The translations under genes and the position numbers were made by a program. A DNA stretch of 64,000 nucleotides. It comes from Candidatus Sulfotelmatobacter sp. GTDB lineage: Bacteria; Acidobacteriota; Terriglobia; Terriglobales; Acidobacteriaceae. Where the stretch lies: the NCBI GenBank assembly GCA_036500765.1, contig DASYBM010000017.1:1-64000 (forward strand), given 5' to 3'. The notes below the pieces were generated by a model, which made no database searches, had not been told where the DNA came from, and saw only the letters and a list, made by a program, of their open reading frames with translations. Positions 1 through 9,114 of this stretch are shown in pieces. Numbering within the stretch: the stretch's first letter is position 1; each line of letters begins with the position of its first letter.

Positions 1-333
<333 letters not shown>

Positions 334-335
334 AA

Positions 336-370
336 CTCAGCTCTTAGCTCCTAGCTCTTAGCTTCTAGCT
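336..370. repeat. Heptamer array, five units of YYYAGCT
   Basis: Five uninterrupted 7-bp units (CTCAGCT, CTTAGCT, CCTAGCT, CTTAGCT, TCTAGCT) lie 2 bp upstream of the tuf start codon. Read on the minus strand they give AGCTAGGAGCTAAGAGC, so they contain purine-rich Shine-Dalgarno-like sequence. Similar arrays occur at 42797-42831 and inside dnaG. Confidence 0.85.
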
Positions 371-388
371 CAAACCAACCCCACCCCT

Positions 389-431
389 TGTCATTCCGAA
401 CCCGCCGCTAAGGCGGGTGAGGAACCTGCTG
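389..431. repeat. Dispersed intergenic element, TGTCATTCCGA type
   Basis: The element starts TGTCATTCCGAACC, contains the short hairpin CCCGCC-GCTAA-GGCGGG and ends GAGGAACCTGC. It is a distant relative of the TGTCATCCTGAGCG elements at 4841, 5527 and 59957. It lies between tuf and the preceding gene. Confidence 0.6.
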
Positions 432-451
432 TTTTCTGAACACCGCTGGAT

Positions 452-790
452 TCAGTAATACTGATACAGCTTTTTAAACTTGTGCCGCAGCGCCGGATCT
501 ACCGTTTCGAGCTTCGACAGATAAAACTCCCGCATCTGCGCCTGGTCCGACACCGGCAGCGATTCATATAGATGCTTCGCGCCCAGTTCCGCTTCGCCCA
601 CCACAGCCTCAAGCAACCGCTGCGCCAGTACCGCGTCAAAATCCCGGACGCGAATTCCCTTGCGATCGAGCTGCTTCAGGAAGCGCTCGACTCTCTCGGG
701 CAAGAACGCCTGCTCGACCGCCGCTTGCAGCTTGGCGAACTCGTGCGCCTTCTCGACCTTGATGGCAGCCTGCTCGAAATTCACTGTCAT
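452..790 (-). CDS. Conserved-looking unknown protein between tRNA-Gly and tuf
   Basis: I do not recognise this 112-residue protein. It begins MTVNFEQAAIKVEKAHEFAK, is rich in Leu, Glu, Lys and Arg, and looks wholly alpha-helical and soluble, with no signal peptide. The open frame continues upstream into tRNA-Gly, so the start must lie after the tRNA: the ATG at 790 follows the tRNA 3' end by 17 bases. A GAGGA sequence sits very close to that ATG. A GTG two codons further on (784) would be better spaced and is an alternative. Its place between tRNA-Gly and tuf suggests co-transcription with the translation operon, perhaps with a translation-related role (inference only). Confidence 0.7.
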   Translation of the reverse strand: MTVNFEQAAIKVEKAHEFAKLQAAVEQAFLPERVERFLKQLDRKGIRVRDFDAVLAQRLLEAVVGEAELGAKHLYESLPVSDQAQMREFYLSKLETVDPALRHKFKKLYQYY

Positions 791-807
791 CGTCCTCGCT
801 AGATCCA

Positions 808-882
808 TGGAGCGGGAGACGGGAATCGAACCCGCGACCAACAGCTTGGAAGGCTGTGACTCTACCACTGAGTTACTCCCGC
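808..882 (-). tRNA. tRNA-Gly(TCC)
   Basis: Reading the minus strand, the acceptor GCGGGAG pairs with CTCCCGC. The anticodon loop CTTCCAA gives anticodon TCC, the T loop GGTTCGATTCC is canonical, and CCA is encoded. It is the last tRNA before the tuf end of the operon. Confidence 0.97.
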
Positions 883-889
883 CAAAACC

Positions 890-950
890 AGCTGTCAGCT
901 ATCAGCCCCTTCGCCATACGGCTCAGGGCAAGCTAAAAACAGCTCTCAGC
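890..950. repeat. Composite repeat: heptamers, CTCAGGGCA element, heptamers
   Basis: AGCTGTC and AGCTATC (890-903) are followed by CCCCTTCG ... GCTCAGGGCAAGC (906-934) and then AGCTCTC (941-947). The same order of modules, heptamers of the AGCTNTC type beside a CTTCG...GCTCAGGGCA element, is found inside dnaG at 55647-55778. Confidence 0.8.
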
Positions 951-985
951 CAAACTGCTGCGGCTAAAGCCGCTCGTTATACGAC

Positions 986-1019
986 GCTTTACGGCACGGC
1001 TAAAGCCGCGCCCTTCCAC
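986..1019. repeat. Palindromic repeat, ACGGCTAAAGCCG type
   Basis: The core is GGCACGGCTAAAGCCGCGCC, a near-perfect inverted repeat, followed by CTTCCAC. Three tandem copies of the same element occur at 44868-45000. A shorter GGCTAAAGCC lies just before it at 962-971. Confidence 0.75.
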
Positions 1020-1039
1020 TATCCTTCCAACTCAAACTC

Positions 1040-1115
<76 letters not shown>

Positions 1116-1160
1116 CCAAAACCAGCCGTCAGCCCTTGGGCGTCAGGCGTCAGCAAACCC

Positions 1161-1337
1161 TTACTCGGCGTCGCTCTTGTCCGCGTGAAGAACGTCGTTG
1201 CGCCGCAACACCGACTTCACCGCGAAAAATGCCAGGACCACCAGGGTCCCCGCCCTTAACTTCGCGTCGGTCAGCGTCGTCCAGGCCAACGCTCCCAACA
1301 CCACGTAACACACCAGCGCAATGGACAATCTGCTCAC
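1161..1337 (-). CDS. Possible 58-residue single-span membrane protein inside the tRNA operon
   Basis: A minus-strand frame starting at a GTG (1337) and ending in TAA encodes VSRLSIALVCYVVLGALAWT, continues with a second hydrophobic run (GTLVVLAFFAV) and ends in a charged tail (RRNDVLHADKSDAE). An in-frame TGA lies two codons upstream of the GTG, so the frame is well bounded. The pattern of one or two hydrophobic segments followed by a charged tail looks like a real small membrane protein. However, the start codon is not ATG and no strong ribosome site is visible. A TTG four codons later is an alternative start. It lies between tRNA-Tyr and tRNA-Thr(GGT). Confidence 0.5.
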   Translation of the reverse strand: MSRLSIALVCYVVLGALAWTTLTDAKLRAGTLVVLAFFAVKSVLRRNDVLHADKSDAE

Positions 1338-1389
1338 AAATCAGCTGCTCTCAAATCAGCGATTCACAGCTTCAGCGATTCAGAAGTCA

Positions 1390-1478
1390 TGGTGCACAGG
1401 GAAGGATTCGAACCTTCGTACCTCGCTAGGAGGGACAGATTTACAGTCTGTTGGCTTTAACCACTCACCCACCTGTGC
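1390..1478 (-). tRNA. tRNA-Tyr(GTA)
   Basis: An 89-base class II tRNA with acceptor GCACAGG/CCTGTGC, anticodon loop ACTGTAAA (GTA), a long variable arm (CCCTCCTAGCGAGG region) and encoded CCA. Confidence 0.97.
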
Positions 1479-1774
1479 AAAAACTTTCGGGCGATGCGGC
1501 TGGAAAGCACTTGCTATACCCGCAGACCAAACGCAGCAAAGCCACGCACTTCGATTTCACAATACAAGATTCGCTAAACAGGGAAACCAAGGCTCGCGCT
1601 AAGAAAACCGCGAAGATCACAGCACGCCGGAAAAGTACCGAATGGAGTGCGTTGGAAAAACCTGTTGCGCCACTACCGAGTCCGCCAGAACTGCCGCAAA
1701 TTCACGTCTTAATTCTTTGCTACGATCTTTACTGCGATTCTTTTGCTTGCGATTCCGTTCCCGCGATTCATTTC

Positions 1775-1850
1775 TGGAGCTGGCGAAGGGATTTGAACCC
1801 CTGACCCTCTGATTACAAATCAGATGCTCTACCGACTGAGCTACGCCAGC
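1775..1850 (-). tRNA. tRNA-Thr(TGT)
   Basis: Acceptor GCTGGCG pairs with CGCCAGC, the anticodon loop ATTTGTAAT gives TGT, and CCA is encoded. It is the first gene of the minus-strand translation operon. The 296 bases between it and tRNA-Tyr hold nothing I can identify. Confidence 0.97.
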
Positions 1851-1924
1851 AAATTCGGGAGAAAAACAAGCCTTCGCCCAAACTTATCCCTCTGATCCTT
1901 ACCAGATGTCCGGGACAATTGTTT

Positions 1925-1954
1925 ACGATATCACAAGGCCAAGATGGGGCGCAA
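1925..1954 (-). promoter_or_regulatory. Candidate promoter for the tRNA-tuf operon
   Basis: On the minus strand TTGCGC (-35-like) is followed after 18 bases by TATCGT, preceded by TGA, which gives an extended -10 (TGnTATCGT). It sits about 75 bases upstream of tRNA-Thr(TGT). The match is moderate and based on sequence inspection only. Confidence 0.35.
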
Positions 1955-2056
1955 CCGGAGATAGTTGCGTTCTGCCTGACCATCACGACCGGGCTAAACT
2001 TCCAGCCGCACGTCTCCGACCCTTTGCTGCTATCATTTCATTCCTGACCTGCATTC

Positions 2057-3118
2057 ATGCGAATTAGGCGCACTTTTCCTATCGCTCTGGCGGTTGTAGC
2101 GGTTGCCGCGGCGGTGACGTTTGCCGTCCAGTTACGGAAGCATGCGCCCCCGGAGCCGGCGCGGCTGCTGCCCGGCGCCGACGCCTTTATCTATGCCGAT
2201 TTCGGCTGGGCCCGGAAGATGAATGGCGGAAAGCTGCTCCTGCCGGGGGCGCATAGTCCGGAGCACGATCCGGACTATGACCGCTTCATTCAGGACACGG
2301 GATTCGACTTCGAGCGCGATCTGGACGCCGTGGCCTTCGCCGTCCACTATCCGGCGAGTTGGCCGGGCGGAGGAACCGGGGGGGCCGCGCCGGAGCCGCG
2401 ATTTTCCGAGGTCTTCACCGGCAAGTTCGACGGCACCCGGTGTCTCGCCTATCTGAAGAAGACCGCGAAGTCGGTCGAGAATTACCAGTCGATCGACATC
2501 TTTACGATTCCACTCTACGGACGATCCTTCCGCATTGCGATTCTCGGCGTCGATACGGTCGCGGCCTCGAATCATGACGACCCAGCGGTGATCCGCGGCA
2601 TGGTCGACCGTTCGCGGCGGCTGGCTTCACCTTTTGGCGGTCCGGCCTTGCTGCGCCGCTTTTACAAGCGTGTGCAACTGGCCAGTCCGGTGTGGATGGT
2701 GGCACGGGTCGAGCCATCGTCACCGGGATTTGACGCGTGGTCTTCGATATTTCCCAAGCCTGCCGACCTGGTCGTTTCCGCGAGCTACAATCCGCTCCAT
2801 CTGCCGTTGCGCACCGGGGTGCTGCATTTGCGCGCCGAGGCCGAAGCAGCCACTGACGACGACGCTCGTAGCATCGTCGACAAGGCCAATGTATTCCTGG
2901 CAATGTTTCGCAGCGCAGAAATATCGGTGGGCGCGCCGGGCAGCGACGCCGACGTGAAGGCGGCTTTTGACAGCCTGCACGTGCGCCAGGAGGGTTCGCG
3001 AGCAATACTCTCGGCAATCTTGCCCAGCGGAGTCCTCCGCAAGCTGGGCGAGACTTCGGATCAGACAACGGAAATGGGGGCACCCGCAGCCAATGCGAAG
3101 CCGGGGAAATCGCGCTGA
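2057..3118 (+). CDS. Secreted or membrane-anchored protein of unknown function
   Basis: This 353-residue protein has an N-terminal hydrophobic segment (about residues 7-24, after MRIRR). It looks like an uncleaved anchor or signal peptide and is followed by an export-type domain. I see no catalytic motif. Visible features are GADAFIYADFGWARK near the start and a Gly/Pro-rich stretch around residues 98-112. The C-terminus is low complexity (GAPAANAKPGKSR). It stands alone, divergent from the tRNA operon and 130 bp before the ccdA-type gene in the same direction. It may be an acidobacterial lineage-specific envelope protein (inference). Confidence 0.75.
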   Translation: MRIRRTFPIALAVVAVAAAVTFAVQLRKHAPPEPARLLPGADAFIYADFGWARKMNGGKLLLPGAHSPEHDPDYDRFIQDTGFDFERDLDAVAFAVHYPASWPGGGTGGAAPEPRFSEVFTGKFDGTRCLAYLKKTAKSVENYQSIDIFTIPLYGRSFRIAILGVDTVAASNHDDPAVIRGMVDRSRRLASPFGGPALLRRFYKRVQLASPVWMVARVEPSSPGFDAWSSIFPKPADLVVSASYNPLHLPLRTGVLHLRAEAEAATDDDARSIVDKANVFLAMFRSAEISVGAPGSDADVKAAFDSLHVRQEGSRAILSAILPSGVLRKLGETSDQTTEMGAPAANAKPGKSR

Positions 3119-3250
3119 GAATGCGGTCGGGTATCTGAACTTGCCATTAAGACCCGCAACTGCTGAAACTAAATCCTTCGCTGAGCGTCTGATCAATATG
3201 ATCGCATGCGGTCAGATCGCATCCAGCAGGTACAATAAAAGCTAAGTAAA

Positions 3251-4792
3251 ATGTCGAGCTCTCTCTCCAGTCTGCCGCTTCCTCTGGCCGCGTTCGTCGC
3301 GGGGCTGATTTCGTTTCTCTCGCCCTGCGTGCTGCCGCTGGTGCCGGGGTATGTTTCCATGATCTCGGGAGCCGCCCTGGACGAGCTCAAGGCGGCAAGC
3401 GGCGATCTCCGGCGGCGAGTCCTCATCAACTCCGTCGCATTTATTCTAGGTTTTTCGGTTGTTTTCATCGCGCTTGGCGCCGCCGCTACCGAGGTCGGCC
3501 AGGCGCTCGGACAATACCGATCGATCCTGGCTCGCGAAGCCGGAATATTAATCATCCTGTTCGGCCTGCACATGACCGGATTGGTCACTATCAAGGCCCT
3601 TTACACCGATGCTCGCCTGCACAACGTAAAGGGTGGCAGCACGATGCGCGGGTCGTTCGCCATCGGCTTCGCCTTCGCCTTCGGCTGGACGCCCTGCGTG
3701 GGCCCGATTTTGTCCGTGATTCTCGGATTCGCCAGCGCTGAGGCCTCAGCCCTCAAAGGTATTCTCTTGCTGGCGGCATACTCGCTGGGGCTGGCTGTGC
3801 CGTTCATGATCACGTCGCTGGGCCTTGAACAGTTCCTTAGCTTTTACAGCCGCTTCCGTCGCCACATGCACATCATGGAGGTCGCGAGCGGAGCGATTCT
3901 GATCGCCCTCGGACACCTGCTCGTTTTTGATCGCTTCACTTTAATCTCAAGCCAGCTTTCGTTCCTGGGCCGCTTCGAGACATGGCTCGAGGGAGTGGTC
4001 ACCCACAGCAGCGTTACCGGAATCATTCTCGTGACGGCTGCGGTTGCCCTGGTGCTGTACCTCGCTTTGCGCCCGGGACGACGCGCAATCGCGCCGACGC
4101 CGGCAACACCAAGCGTGACAACCGATGCCGGCGCAACGCAGGATGCCAGCGATGCAACGGTTCCAAATTCCCTGCCAGAGTCGGCACCTTCGCAAATCGC
4201 AAGAGGCCGCAATCCTCTCGCCCTAGTCGCAGCGGCGCTGGTCGCAGCCGGGATGATTTACTTTGGCGTGCACATGGCGCGCCGCCCGTCGCCGCCGCAA
4301 GCCGCAGCGCAAGCCTCGCCCGCGCCCGACTTCACCCTCGAATCGCTCGATGGCAAGAATCTCAGCCTATCCGACTTGCGCGGCAAAGCCGTTCTGCTGA
4401 ATTTCTGGGCAACCTGGTGCGGTCCGTGCAAAATCGAAACTCCGTGGCTGGTGGAATTGCAGAACAAATACGGAGCGCAGGGACTTCAAGTCATCGGCGT
4501 CGCCATGGATGATTCCGGCAAAGACGACATCGCCAAGTTCGCCAAAGATATGGGCATGAATTATCCCGTGCTGCTCGGTAAGGAAGCCGTAGGCGACGCC
4601 TATGGCGGCGTTCCCGCGCTGCCGGAGAGTTTCTTCATCGGGCGCGATGGCAAGATCGTCGACAAAATCGTCGGCTTGAGAGGGAAGGCTGAAATCGAGG
4701 ACTCGATCAAGATGGCGCTCGGGACGCAGTCGGGCAACGCGAAAGACCAGAATGACGCCGCGCCACTAGCCGCGGCGCAGCCTCAGAACTGA
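3251..4792 (+). CDS. CcdA-type membrane thiol transporter fused to a TlpA-like thioredoxin
   Basis: This 513-residue protein moves reducing power across the inner membrane. The N-terminal half (to about residue 275) is a CcdA/DsbD-beta domain with several membrane spans. It carries the two paired cysteines of that family, in FLSPCVLPLVPG (Cys26) and GWTPCVGPILS (Cys149). After a Pro/Ala/Thr-rich linker and a further membrane span (about 318-340), the C-terminal 150 residues form a TlpA/AhpC-TSA-type thioredoxin domain with active site WCGPC at 389-393. The domain order equals DsbD without its N-terminal domain. A DsbD-alpha-like protein is encoded separately just downstream. A role in cytochrome c maturation or periplasmic disulfide reduction is inferred. 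Confidence 0.9.
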   Translation: MSSSLSSLPLPLAAFVAGLISFLSPCVLPLVPGYVSMISGAALDELKAASGDLRRRVLINSVAFILGFSVVFIALGAAATEVGQALGQYRSILAREAGILIILFGLHMTGLVTIKALYTDARLHNVKGGSTMRGSFAIGFAFAFGWTPCVGPILSVILGFASAEASALKGILLLAAYSLGLAVPFMITSLGLEQFLSFYSRFRRHMHIMEVASGAILIALGHLLVFDRFTLISSQLSFLGRFETWLEGVVTHSSVTGIILVTAAVALVLYLALRPGRRAIAPTPATPSVTTDAGATQDASDATVPNSLPESAPSQIARGRNPLALVAAALVAAGMIYFGVHMARRPSPPQAAAQASPAPDFTLESLDGKNLSLSDLRGKAVLLNFWATWCGPCKIETPWLVELQNKYGAQGLQVIGVAMDDSGKDDIAKFAKDMGMNYPVLLGKEAVGDAYGGVPALPESFFIGRDGKIVDKIVGLRGKAEIEDSIKMALGTQSGNAKDQNDAAPLAAAQPQN

Positions 4793-4840
4793 CACTAGGA
4801 ACCGGTGTGCGCTCGCTCTACCATTGATCCAGACCGCAGT

Positions 4841-4885
4841 TGTCATCCTGAGCGAAGCCGTTTTTCAGGCGGAGGGAAGGATCTC
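4841..4885. repeat. Dispersed TGTCATCCTGAGCG element
   Basis: The element starts TGTCATCCTGAGCGAAGCCG, has the insert GTTTTTCAGGCGGAG and ends GGAAGGATCTC. Near-identical copies lie at 5527-5572 and, inverted, at 59957-60002. Its core CCTGAGCGAAG is the complement of the CTTCG...CTCAGG element found inside three genes. Confidence 0.85.
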
Positions 4886-4943
4886 AAGTCCGCGGGCGCG
4901 TCGCGTGAGCCCGAGTGCACGACTTTAGACGATCGCATTCGAA

Positions 4944-5486
4944 ATGATTTCGCCAAGGCATAGCTCGAACCTGATCGTCATCCTGGCGCTGCTCGCGGTC
5001 ACGGCATCCGCGCAGACCGGCAAAGCGCCATCGGTTTCCTTCGCGCCAGTGGCGCTGGTGACGGCCCCCCGCGCAGCGCAGACGATGGTGAGCCTAAATT
5101 TCCGCGTGGCCTCCGGTTTTCACATCAACTCCAACACGCCGAAGGACGAGTATTTAATTCCAACCAGCCTGAAGATGGACCTGCCCACCGACATCATTCT
5201 TGGAAAGATCAATTATCCCGAAGGCAAAGACTTGACCTTCCCTTTTTCTCCCGACGAAAAGCTAAACGTGTACAGCGGAGATTTTACGATCGCGGTGGCC
5301 GTGCATCCGCTGCACGCGGTAACGCCGGGAAAGTACGTGATGCACGGCGTCCTGCGCTACCAGGCCTGCGACAACGCGCAGTGCTTCCCACCGAAAACTC
5401 TGCCGGTAAGCTTCGATGTCAAAGTCGTCAAGGAACCGCCGGGACCACACAAAAATCCGGCCCAGAGCCCGCACGTGCATAACTAG
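4944..5486 (+). CDS. DsbD N-terminal (alpha) domain-like periplasmic protein
   Basis: The 180-residue protein has a signal peptide (hydrophobic run about 9-22, ending TASAQ). The mature domain resembles the immunoglobulin-like N-terminal domain of DsbD. The key evidence is YQACDNAQCFPP with Cys142 and Cys147, which mirrors the redox-active Cys pair and flanking aromatic and Pro residues of that domain. DsbD-alpha normally receives electrons from the thioredoxin-like DsbD-gamma domain. Here the partner is probably the fusion protein encoded 150 bp upstream on the same strand. The start is the first ATG after a repeat-filled gap. Confidence 0.8.
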   Translation: MISPRHSSNLIVILALLAVTASAQTGKAPSVSFAPVALVTAPRAAQTMVSLNFRVASGFHINSNTPKDEYLIPTSLKMDLPTDIILGKINYPEGKDLTFPFSPDEKLNVYSGDFTIAVAVHPLHAVTPGKYVMHGVLRYQACDNAQCFPPKTLPVSFDVKVVKEPPGPHKNPAQSPHVHN

Positions 5487-5491
5487 ATGTC

Positions 5492-5572
5492 GGCTTTCAG
5501 CTGTCAGCAACACCCGTAAACCGCGTTGTCATCCTGAGCGTAGCCGTTTTTCAGGCGAAGCGAAGGATCTCA
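5492..5572. repeat. Composite repeat: heptamers followed by TGTCATCCTGAGCG element
   Basis: GGCTTTC and AGCTGTC (5492-5505) precede a full TGTCATCCTGAGCG ... GAAGGATCTCA element (5527-5572). This again couples heptamers with the CCTGAGCG module, directly after a stop codon. Confidence 0.75.
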
Positions 5573-5683
5573 CACTTAATCGGCTCGGCGCGTAAGCCAA
5601 CTGCACCACTACCGCTCTCTCAGTAACCTTGACTTCGAATTTCAATCTGCCGATAATTGAGTTGTAGCTGGACAGGCTTACGC

Positions 5684-5715
5684 CCCGAGTGCAGTTTAGC
5701 TCGGGTTTCGTTTTT
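5684..5715 (+). terminator. Rho-independent terminator after the DsbD-alpha-like gene
   Basis: CCCGAG and CTCGGG form a 6-bp stem around a 10-base loop, followed by TTTCGTTTTT. It lies between two convergent genes and reads in the plus direction. Confidence 0.65.
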
Positions 5716-5749
5716 CGGTTCCAGCCGAAAGATTAATCCGCGTTAGCTA

Positions 5750-7474
5750 CTATTTCCCGCCCTGTCTCTTCTCGGTTCTCGCCCAAGCATCTTTCAACGC
5801 GACAGTACGGTTGAACACCGGCCTGCCTGACTTAGAGTCGGGATCGACACAAAAATATCCCAGACGTTCGAACTGATAGCGGGTTCCCGCCTCAGCGTTG
5901 GCTAGCGACGGTTCAAGCTTCGCGTCGGCAATAATTTCCAGCGAGTTTGGATTCAGATTGTCGAGCACATCCTCGCCTTCCTCTACATCGCTGGGATCTT
6001 CTTTCAGAAAAAGATTTTCGTACACGCGCACTTCGCCCTCCACCGCGTGCACGGCCGAGACCCAGTGGATCGTCGCCTTCACCTTGCGGCCGTCGGGAGC
6101 ATTGCCGCCACGCGTCGCAGGATCATACGTACAGTGAACCTCGACCACTTCGCCGTTCTCGTTTTTCACGACGCTCGTGCAGGTAATGAAATATCCATAG
6201 CGCAGGCGAACCTCGCGTCCCGGCGACAGCCGGTAATACTTCGGCGGAGGCACCTCGCGAAAATCATCCTGCTCGATATAGAGCACGCGCGAGAACGGCA
6301 CTTTGCGCGAACCGGCGCTTTCATCTTCGGGATTGTTCACCGCATCCATCTCCTCACTCTGTCCCTCGGGATAGTTGTCGATCACAACTTTCAACGGACG
6401 CAGCACCGCCATCACGCGCAGGGCGCGCTTGTTCAAGTCCTCGCGCACAAAATGTTCGAGCATCGCAAGCTCGATCGAGCCGGTGGTTTTCGATACGCCA
6501 ATCGCTCCGCAGAAATTGCGGATCGCTTCCGGCGTGTACCCGCGGCGTCGAATGCCGCTCAGCGTCGGCATGCGCGGATCGTCCCATCCCCGCACGCGCC
6601 CTTCCTGCACCAGTTGCCGCAATTTGCGTTTACTCAGCAGCGTGTGCGTCAGGTTGAGCCGGTCGAACTCGATCTGCTGCGACGGAAAAATGCCCAGTTG
6701 CTGGATGAACCAGTTGTAGAGCGGGCGATGATCTTCAAACTCCAGCGTGCACATCGAATGCGTAACTTTTTCGAGCGAGTCCGACTGGCCGTGGGCAAAG
6801 TCGTACATCGGATAGATGCACCACTTGTTGCCGGTGCGGTGGTGCTCGGCGTGCAGAATGCGATACATCACCGGATCGCGCATATTCAAGTTCGGCGACG
6901 CCATGTCGATCTTGGCCCGCAGCACGCGCGAGCCGTCGGGAAATTCTCCCGCCTTCATGCGCTGAAACAGATCGCGATTCTCCTTCACCGACCGATTGCG
7001 ATGCGGACTGTCCTTGCCCGGCTCGGTGAGCGTGCCGCGATACTTGCGAATTTCTTCCGCCGAGAGGTCGTCGACGTAGGCCTTGCCATCGCGAATCAAT
7101 TTCAGCGCCCACTCATAGAGCTGGTCGAAATAATCCGACGCGTAAAAAAGTCCGTCCCAGTGAAAGCCCAGCCACTTCACGTCCTCCATGATGGAGTCGA
7201 CGTATTCGGTCTCTTCTTTCTCAGGATTGGTGTCGTCGAAGCGGAGATTCGTGTGTCCGCCGAACTCGTCGGCGAGCCCAAAGTCGAGGCAGATCGCCTT
7301 AGCGTGCCCGATGTGGAGATATCCGTTGGGCTCGGGAGGAAATCGCGTCTGCACCCGCCCGGCGAACTTATTAGTCTTCAGGTCGTCAAAAATAATGTCG
7401 CGCATGAAGTTAGACGGTCGAAGCTCGGGCGCGGCCTTTTCGCCGGTCTCTGCCTCGGCATTGGACGTTTTCAT
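5750..7474 (-). CDS. glnS: Glutaminyl-tRNA synthetase
   Basis: This 574-residue class I synthetase charges tRNA-Gln with glutamine. The signature HIGH appears in [12 protein letters not shown] near residue 50, and the KMSKS-equivalent is [21 protein letters not shown] and the C-terminal anticodon-binding beta-barrels (for example VHWVSA-type region, YFCVDPDS) fit bacterial GlnRS, and the length is close to the E. coli enzyme. The N-terminal 20 residues ([15 protein letters not shown]) are an unstructured extension. The genome also carries gltX (11205-12689). A large antisense open frame over this gene is a codon-bias shadow. Confidence 0.97.
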   Translation of the reverse strand: MKTSNAEAETGEKAAPELRPSNFMRDIIFDDLKTNKFAGRVQTRFPPEPNGYLHIGHAKAICLDFGLADEFGGHTNLRFDDTNPEKEETEYVDSIMEDVKWLGFHWDGLFYASDYFDQLYEWALKLIRDGKAYVDDLSAEEIRKYRGTLTEPGKDSPHRNRSVKENRDLFQRMKAGEFPDGSRVLRAKIDMASPNLNMRDPVMYRILHAEHHRTGNKWCIYPMYDFAHGQSDSLEKVTHSMCTLEFEDHRPLYNWFIQQLGIFPSQQIEFDRLNLTHTLLSKRKLRQLVQEGRVRGWDDPRMPTLSGIRRRGYTPEAIRNFCGAIGVSKTTGSIELAMLEHFVREDLNKRALRVMAVLRPLKVVIDNYPEGQSEEMDAVNNPEDESAGSRKVPFSRVLYIEQDDFREVPPPKYYRLSPGREVRLRYGYFITCTSVVKNENGEVVEVHCTYDPATRGGNAPDGRKVKATIHWVSAVHAVEGEVRVYENLFLKEDPSDVEEGEDVLDNLNPNSLEIIADAKLEPSLANAEAGTRYQFERLGYFCVDPDSKSGRPVFNRTVALKDAWARTEKRQGGK

Positions 7475-7770
7475 ACTGTGATCTTACCGCAAAGAAAGGC
7501 GCCCTCGCCCGCGCCGCTTGCTCGGGAAACCAAGCGGCGAACACGAACCGCAATCGGCACAACGGGGACAACGAGGTAGGCGGGAAAAAAAGAATTGCGA
7601 CAATGAGATATCACATCTCCCTCTCCTTCCAACAAGCTGCCGACAAACGACATCCGTTGCCCTTGACAGGGTGGTTGGGCGCTTTGATAATGTTTTCCCC
7701 CGCGCTGGGCTCCCCCGTCTTACAACCTACTTTCCGAAGTGTCTCCACGACCCTTCACGAGGACAAATGT

Positions 7771-9114
7771 ATGACTCTCACTCTCGCTAGACTACGCACC
7801 TTGGCAGCCTTGCTATTGGCTTTACTCGTAGCGGCGTGCGCCTTCGGGCAAGGCAACACATTAGATCGACCCGCGGCAGTTCGCGGCGCCCTGGCTTCCA
7901 CATCCTCGCCTCGCATATCGAAACCTCCCATATCGGCGATGGACCAGATCGCGGAATTGACAGCTTCGGACGAGCAACAATTCAGCTACCTGGGAACATC
8001 GGTGGCAGTGAGCGGCAACACCGTTGTAGTCGGCGCACCTGGCACCGATGGCCAGGGCAATTTCGTTTCAGGAGCCGCTTACGTTTACGTGAAGCCGTCC
8101 ACAGGATGGGGGAATATGACCCAAGTCGCGAAGCTGACAGCTTCCGACGCTGGCGGAACGGCCGGATTTGGTCTCTCGGTGGCCATCAGCGGAAAGACGA
8201 TCGTAGTCAATTCGAATCTTCCGGAACTATATGTTTTCGAAGAACCGGCCGGTGGCTGGACCGATATGACCGAAACCGCGATCCTGAGCGTTTCCCCCGT
8301 CGGCCTGGGTCCGTGCCTTTGCGGCCAGTTGGGGATTGACGGAGACACCCTCATCGTCGGGTCGCCGCTCGACGCCTTCGGTAATTTTGGTTCAATCGAG
8401 GTTTACGTCAAACCGGCCACTGGCTGGCAGAACACTTCCCAACCCAATGCCACGCTGATCCAGGCCGATGCACAATACGAGGAGCAGTCCTTCCGGTCGG
8501 TTGCCATTAGCGGCGGCACGGTCGTCGGGGAAGGTCTCGTTTTCGCCAATAACACGGCAGAGAACTCCGTTTTCCTGTTTACCAAGCCAGCGAATGGTTG
8601 GAACGGGGACTACACTCCGCAGGCCGTGCTGTCCTCCACGCAAGCGTTGAATTACTTTGGCGGGGGCACCGTCTCCATCAGCGGCAATACTGTCGTCGCC
8701 GGCTCGAACAGTCCTAACTTAACTAATTTTCCGCCGCCCTTTGTCGACGTGTGGGTCGAGCCCACCTCGGGTTGGAGCGACATGACGGAAACGGCTCAAC
8801 TCAGCGATGGCAACACTACCTTCGCTGACGAATTCGGCACCTCCACGGCGATCGTCGGCAACCGAATCCTGGTAGGCACGCCCGCTGCCTACGCTGTCAA
8901 AGCCGGCTCGGCCTACCGCGGAACGGTGTTCTCATTCACCAAACCAGCGAACGGCTGGAAAACCACCACCACCCCGAACGGCCGCTTGCTCAATTCCGAC
9001 GCCACTAACAACGACGGATTCGGTTCCAGCCTCGCGGCAGCCGGAACCACCACAGTGGTAGGCGCTCCCTACGGCCCCACCTCCAGTTACAATGGCAGAG
9101 CTTACGTTTATTGA
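7771..9114 (+). CDS. FG-GAP/integrin-alpha-type beta-propeller protein, exported
   Basis: The start is the ATG at 7771 after AGGA, giving 447 residues. The open frame extends further upstream, but without a signal peptide. The N-terminus MTLTLARLRTLAALLLALLV is a signal sequence followed by AAC, which could be a lipobox. The body contains repeated units of about 60 residues of the form SVAVSGNTVVVGAP, each followed by a YVYVKP- or FTKP-type line, as in FG-GAP propellers. About six or seven repeats are visible. These proteins fold as seven-bladed propellers on the cell surface. Ligand and role are unknown. The C-terminus RAYVY ends inside a repeat-like strand, which is normal for a closed propeller. 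Confidence 0.85.
   Translation: MTLTLARLRTLAALLLALLVAACAFGQGNTLDRPAAVRGALASTSSPRISKPPISAMDQIAELTASDEQQFSYLGTSVAVSGNTVVVGAPGTDGQGNFVSGAAYVYVKPSTGWGNMTQVAKLTASDAGGTAGFGLSVAISGKTIVVNSNLPELYVFEEPAGGWTDMTETAILSVSPVGLGPCLCGQLGIDGDTLIVGSPLDAFGNFGSIEVYVKPATGWQNTSQPNATLIQADAQYEEQSFRSVAISGGTVVGEGLVFANNTAENSVFLFTKPANGWNGDYTPQAVLSSTQALNYFGGGTVSISGNTVVAGSNSPNLTNFPPPFVDVWVEPTSGWSDMTETAQLSDGNTTFADEFGTSTAIVGNRILVGTPAAYAVKAGSAYRGTVFSFTKPANGWKTTTTPNGRLLNSDATNNDGFGSSLAAAGTTTVVGAPYGPTSSYNGRAYVY

Noticed and set aside
790-868. Longer start of the 112-residue protein at 868
   Set aside because: The extension would be translated from tRNA-Gly sequence.
6047-7579. 510-codon open frame antisense to glnS
   Set aside because: It lies fully opposite a well-supported gene, is very rich in Arg and His, and has no recognisable domain. 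It is a side effect of GC-rich codon use.
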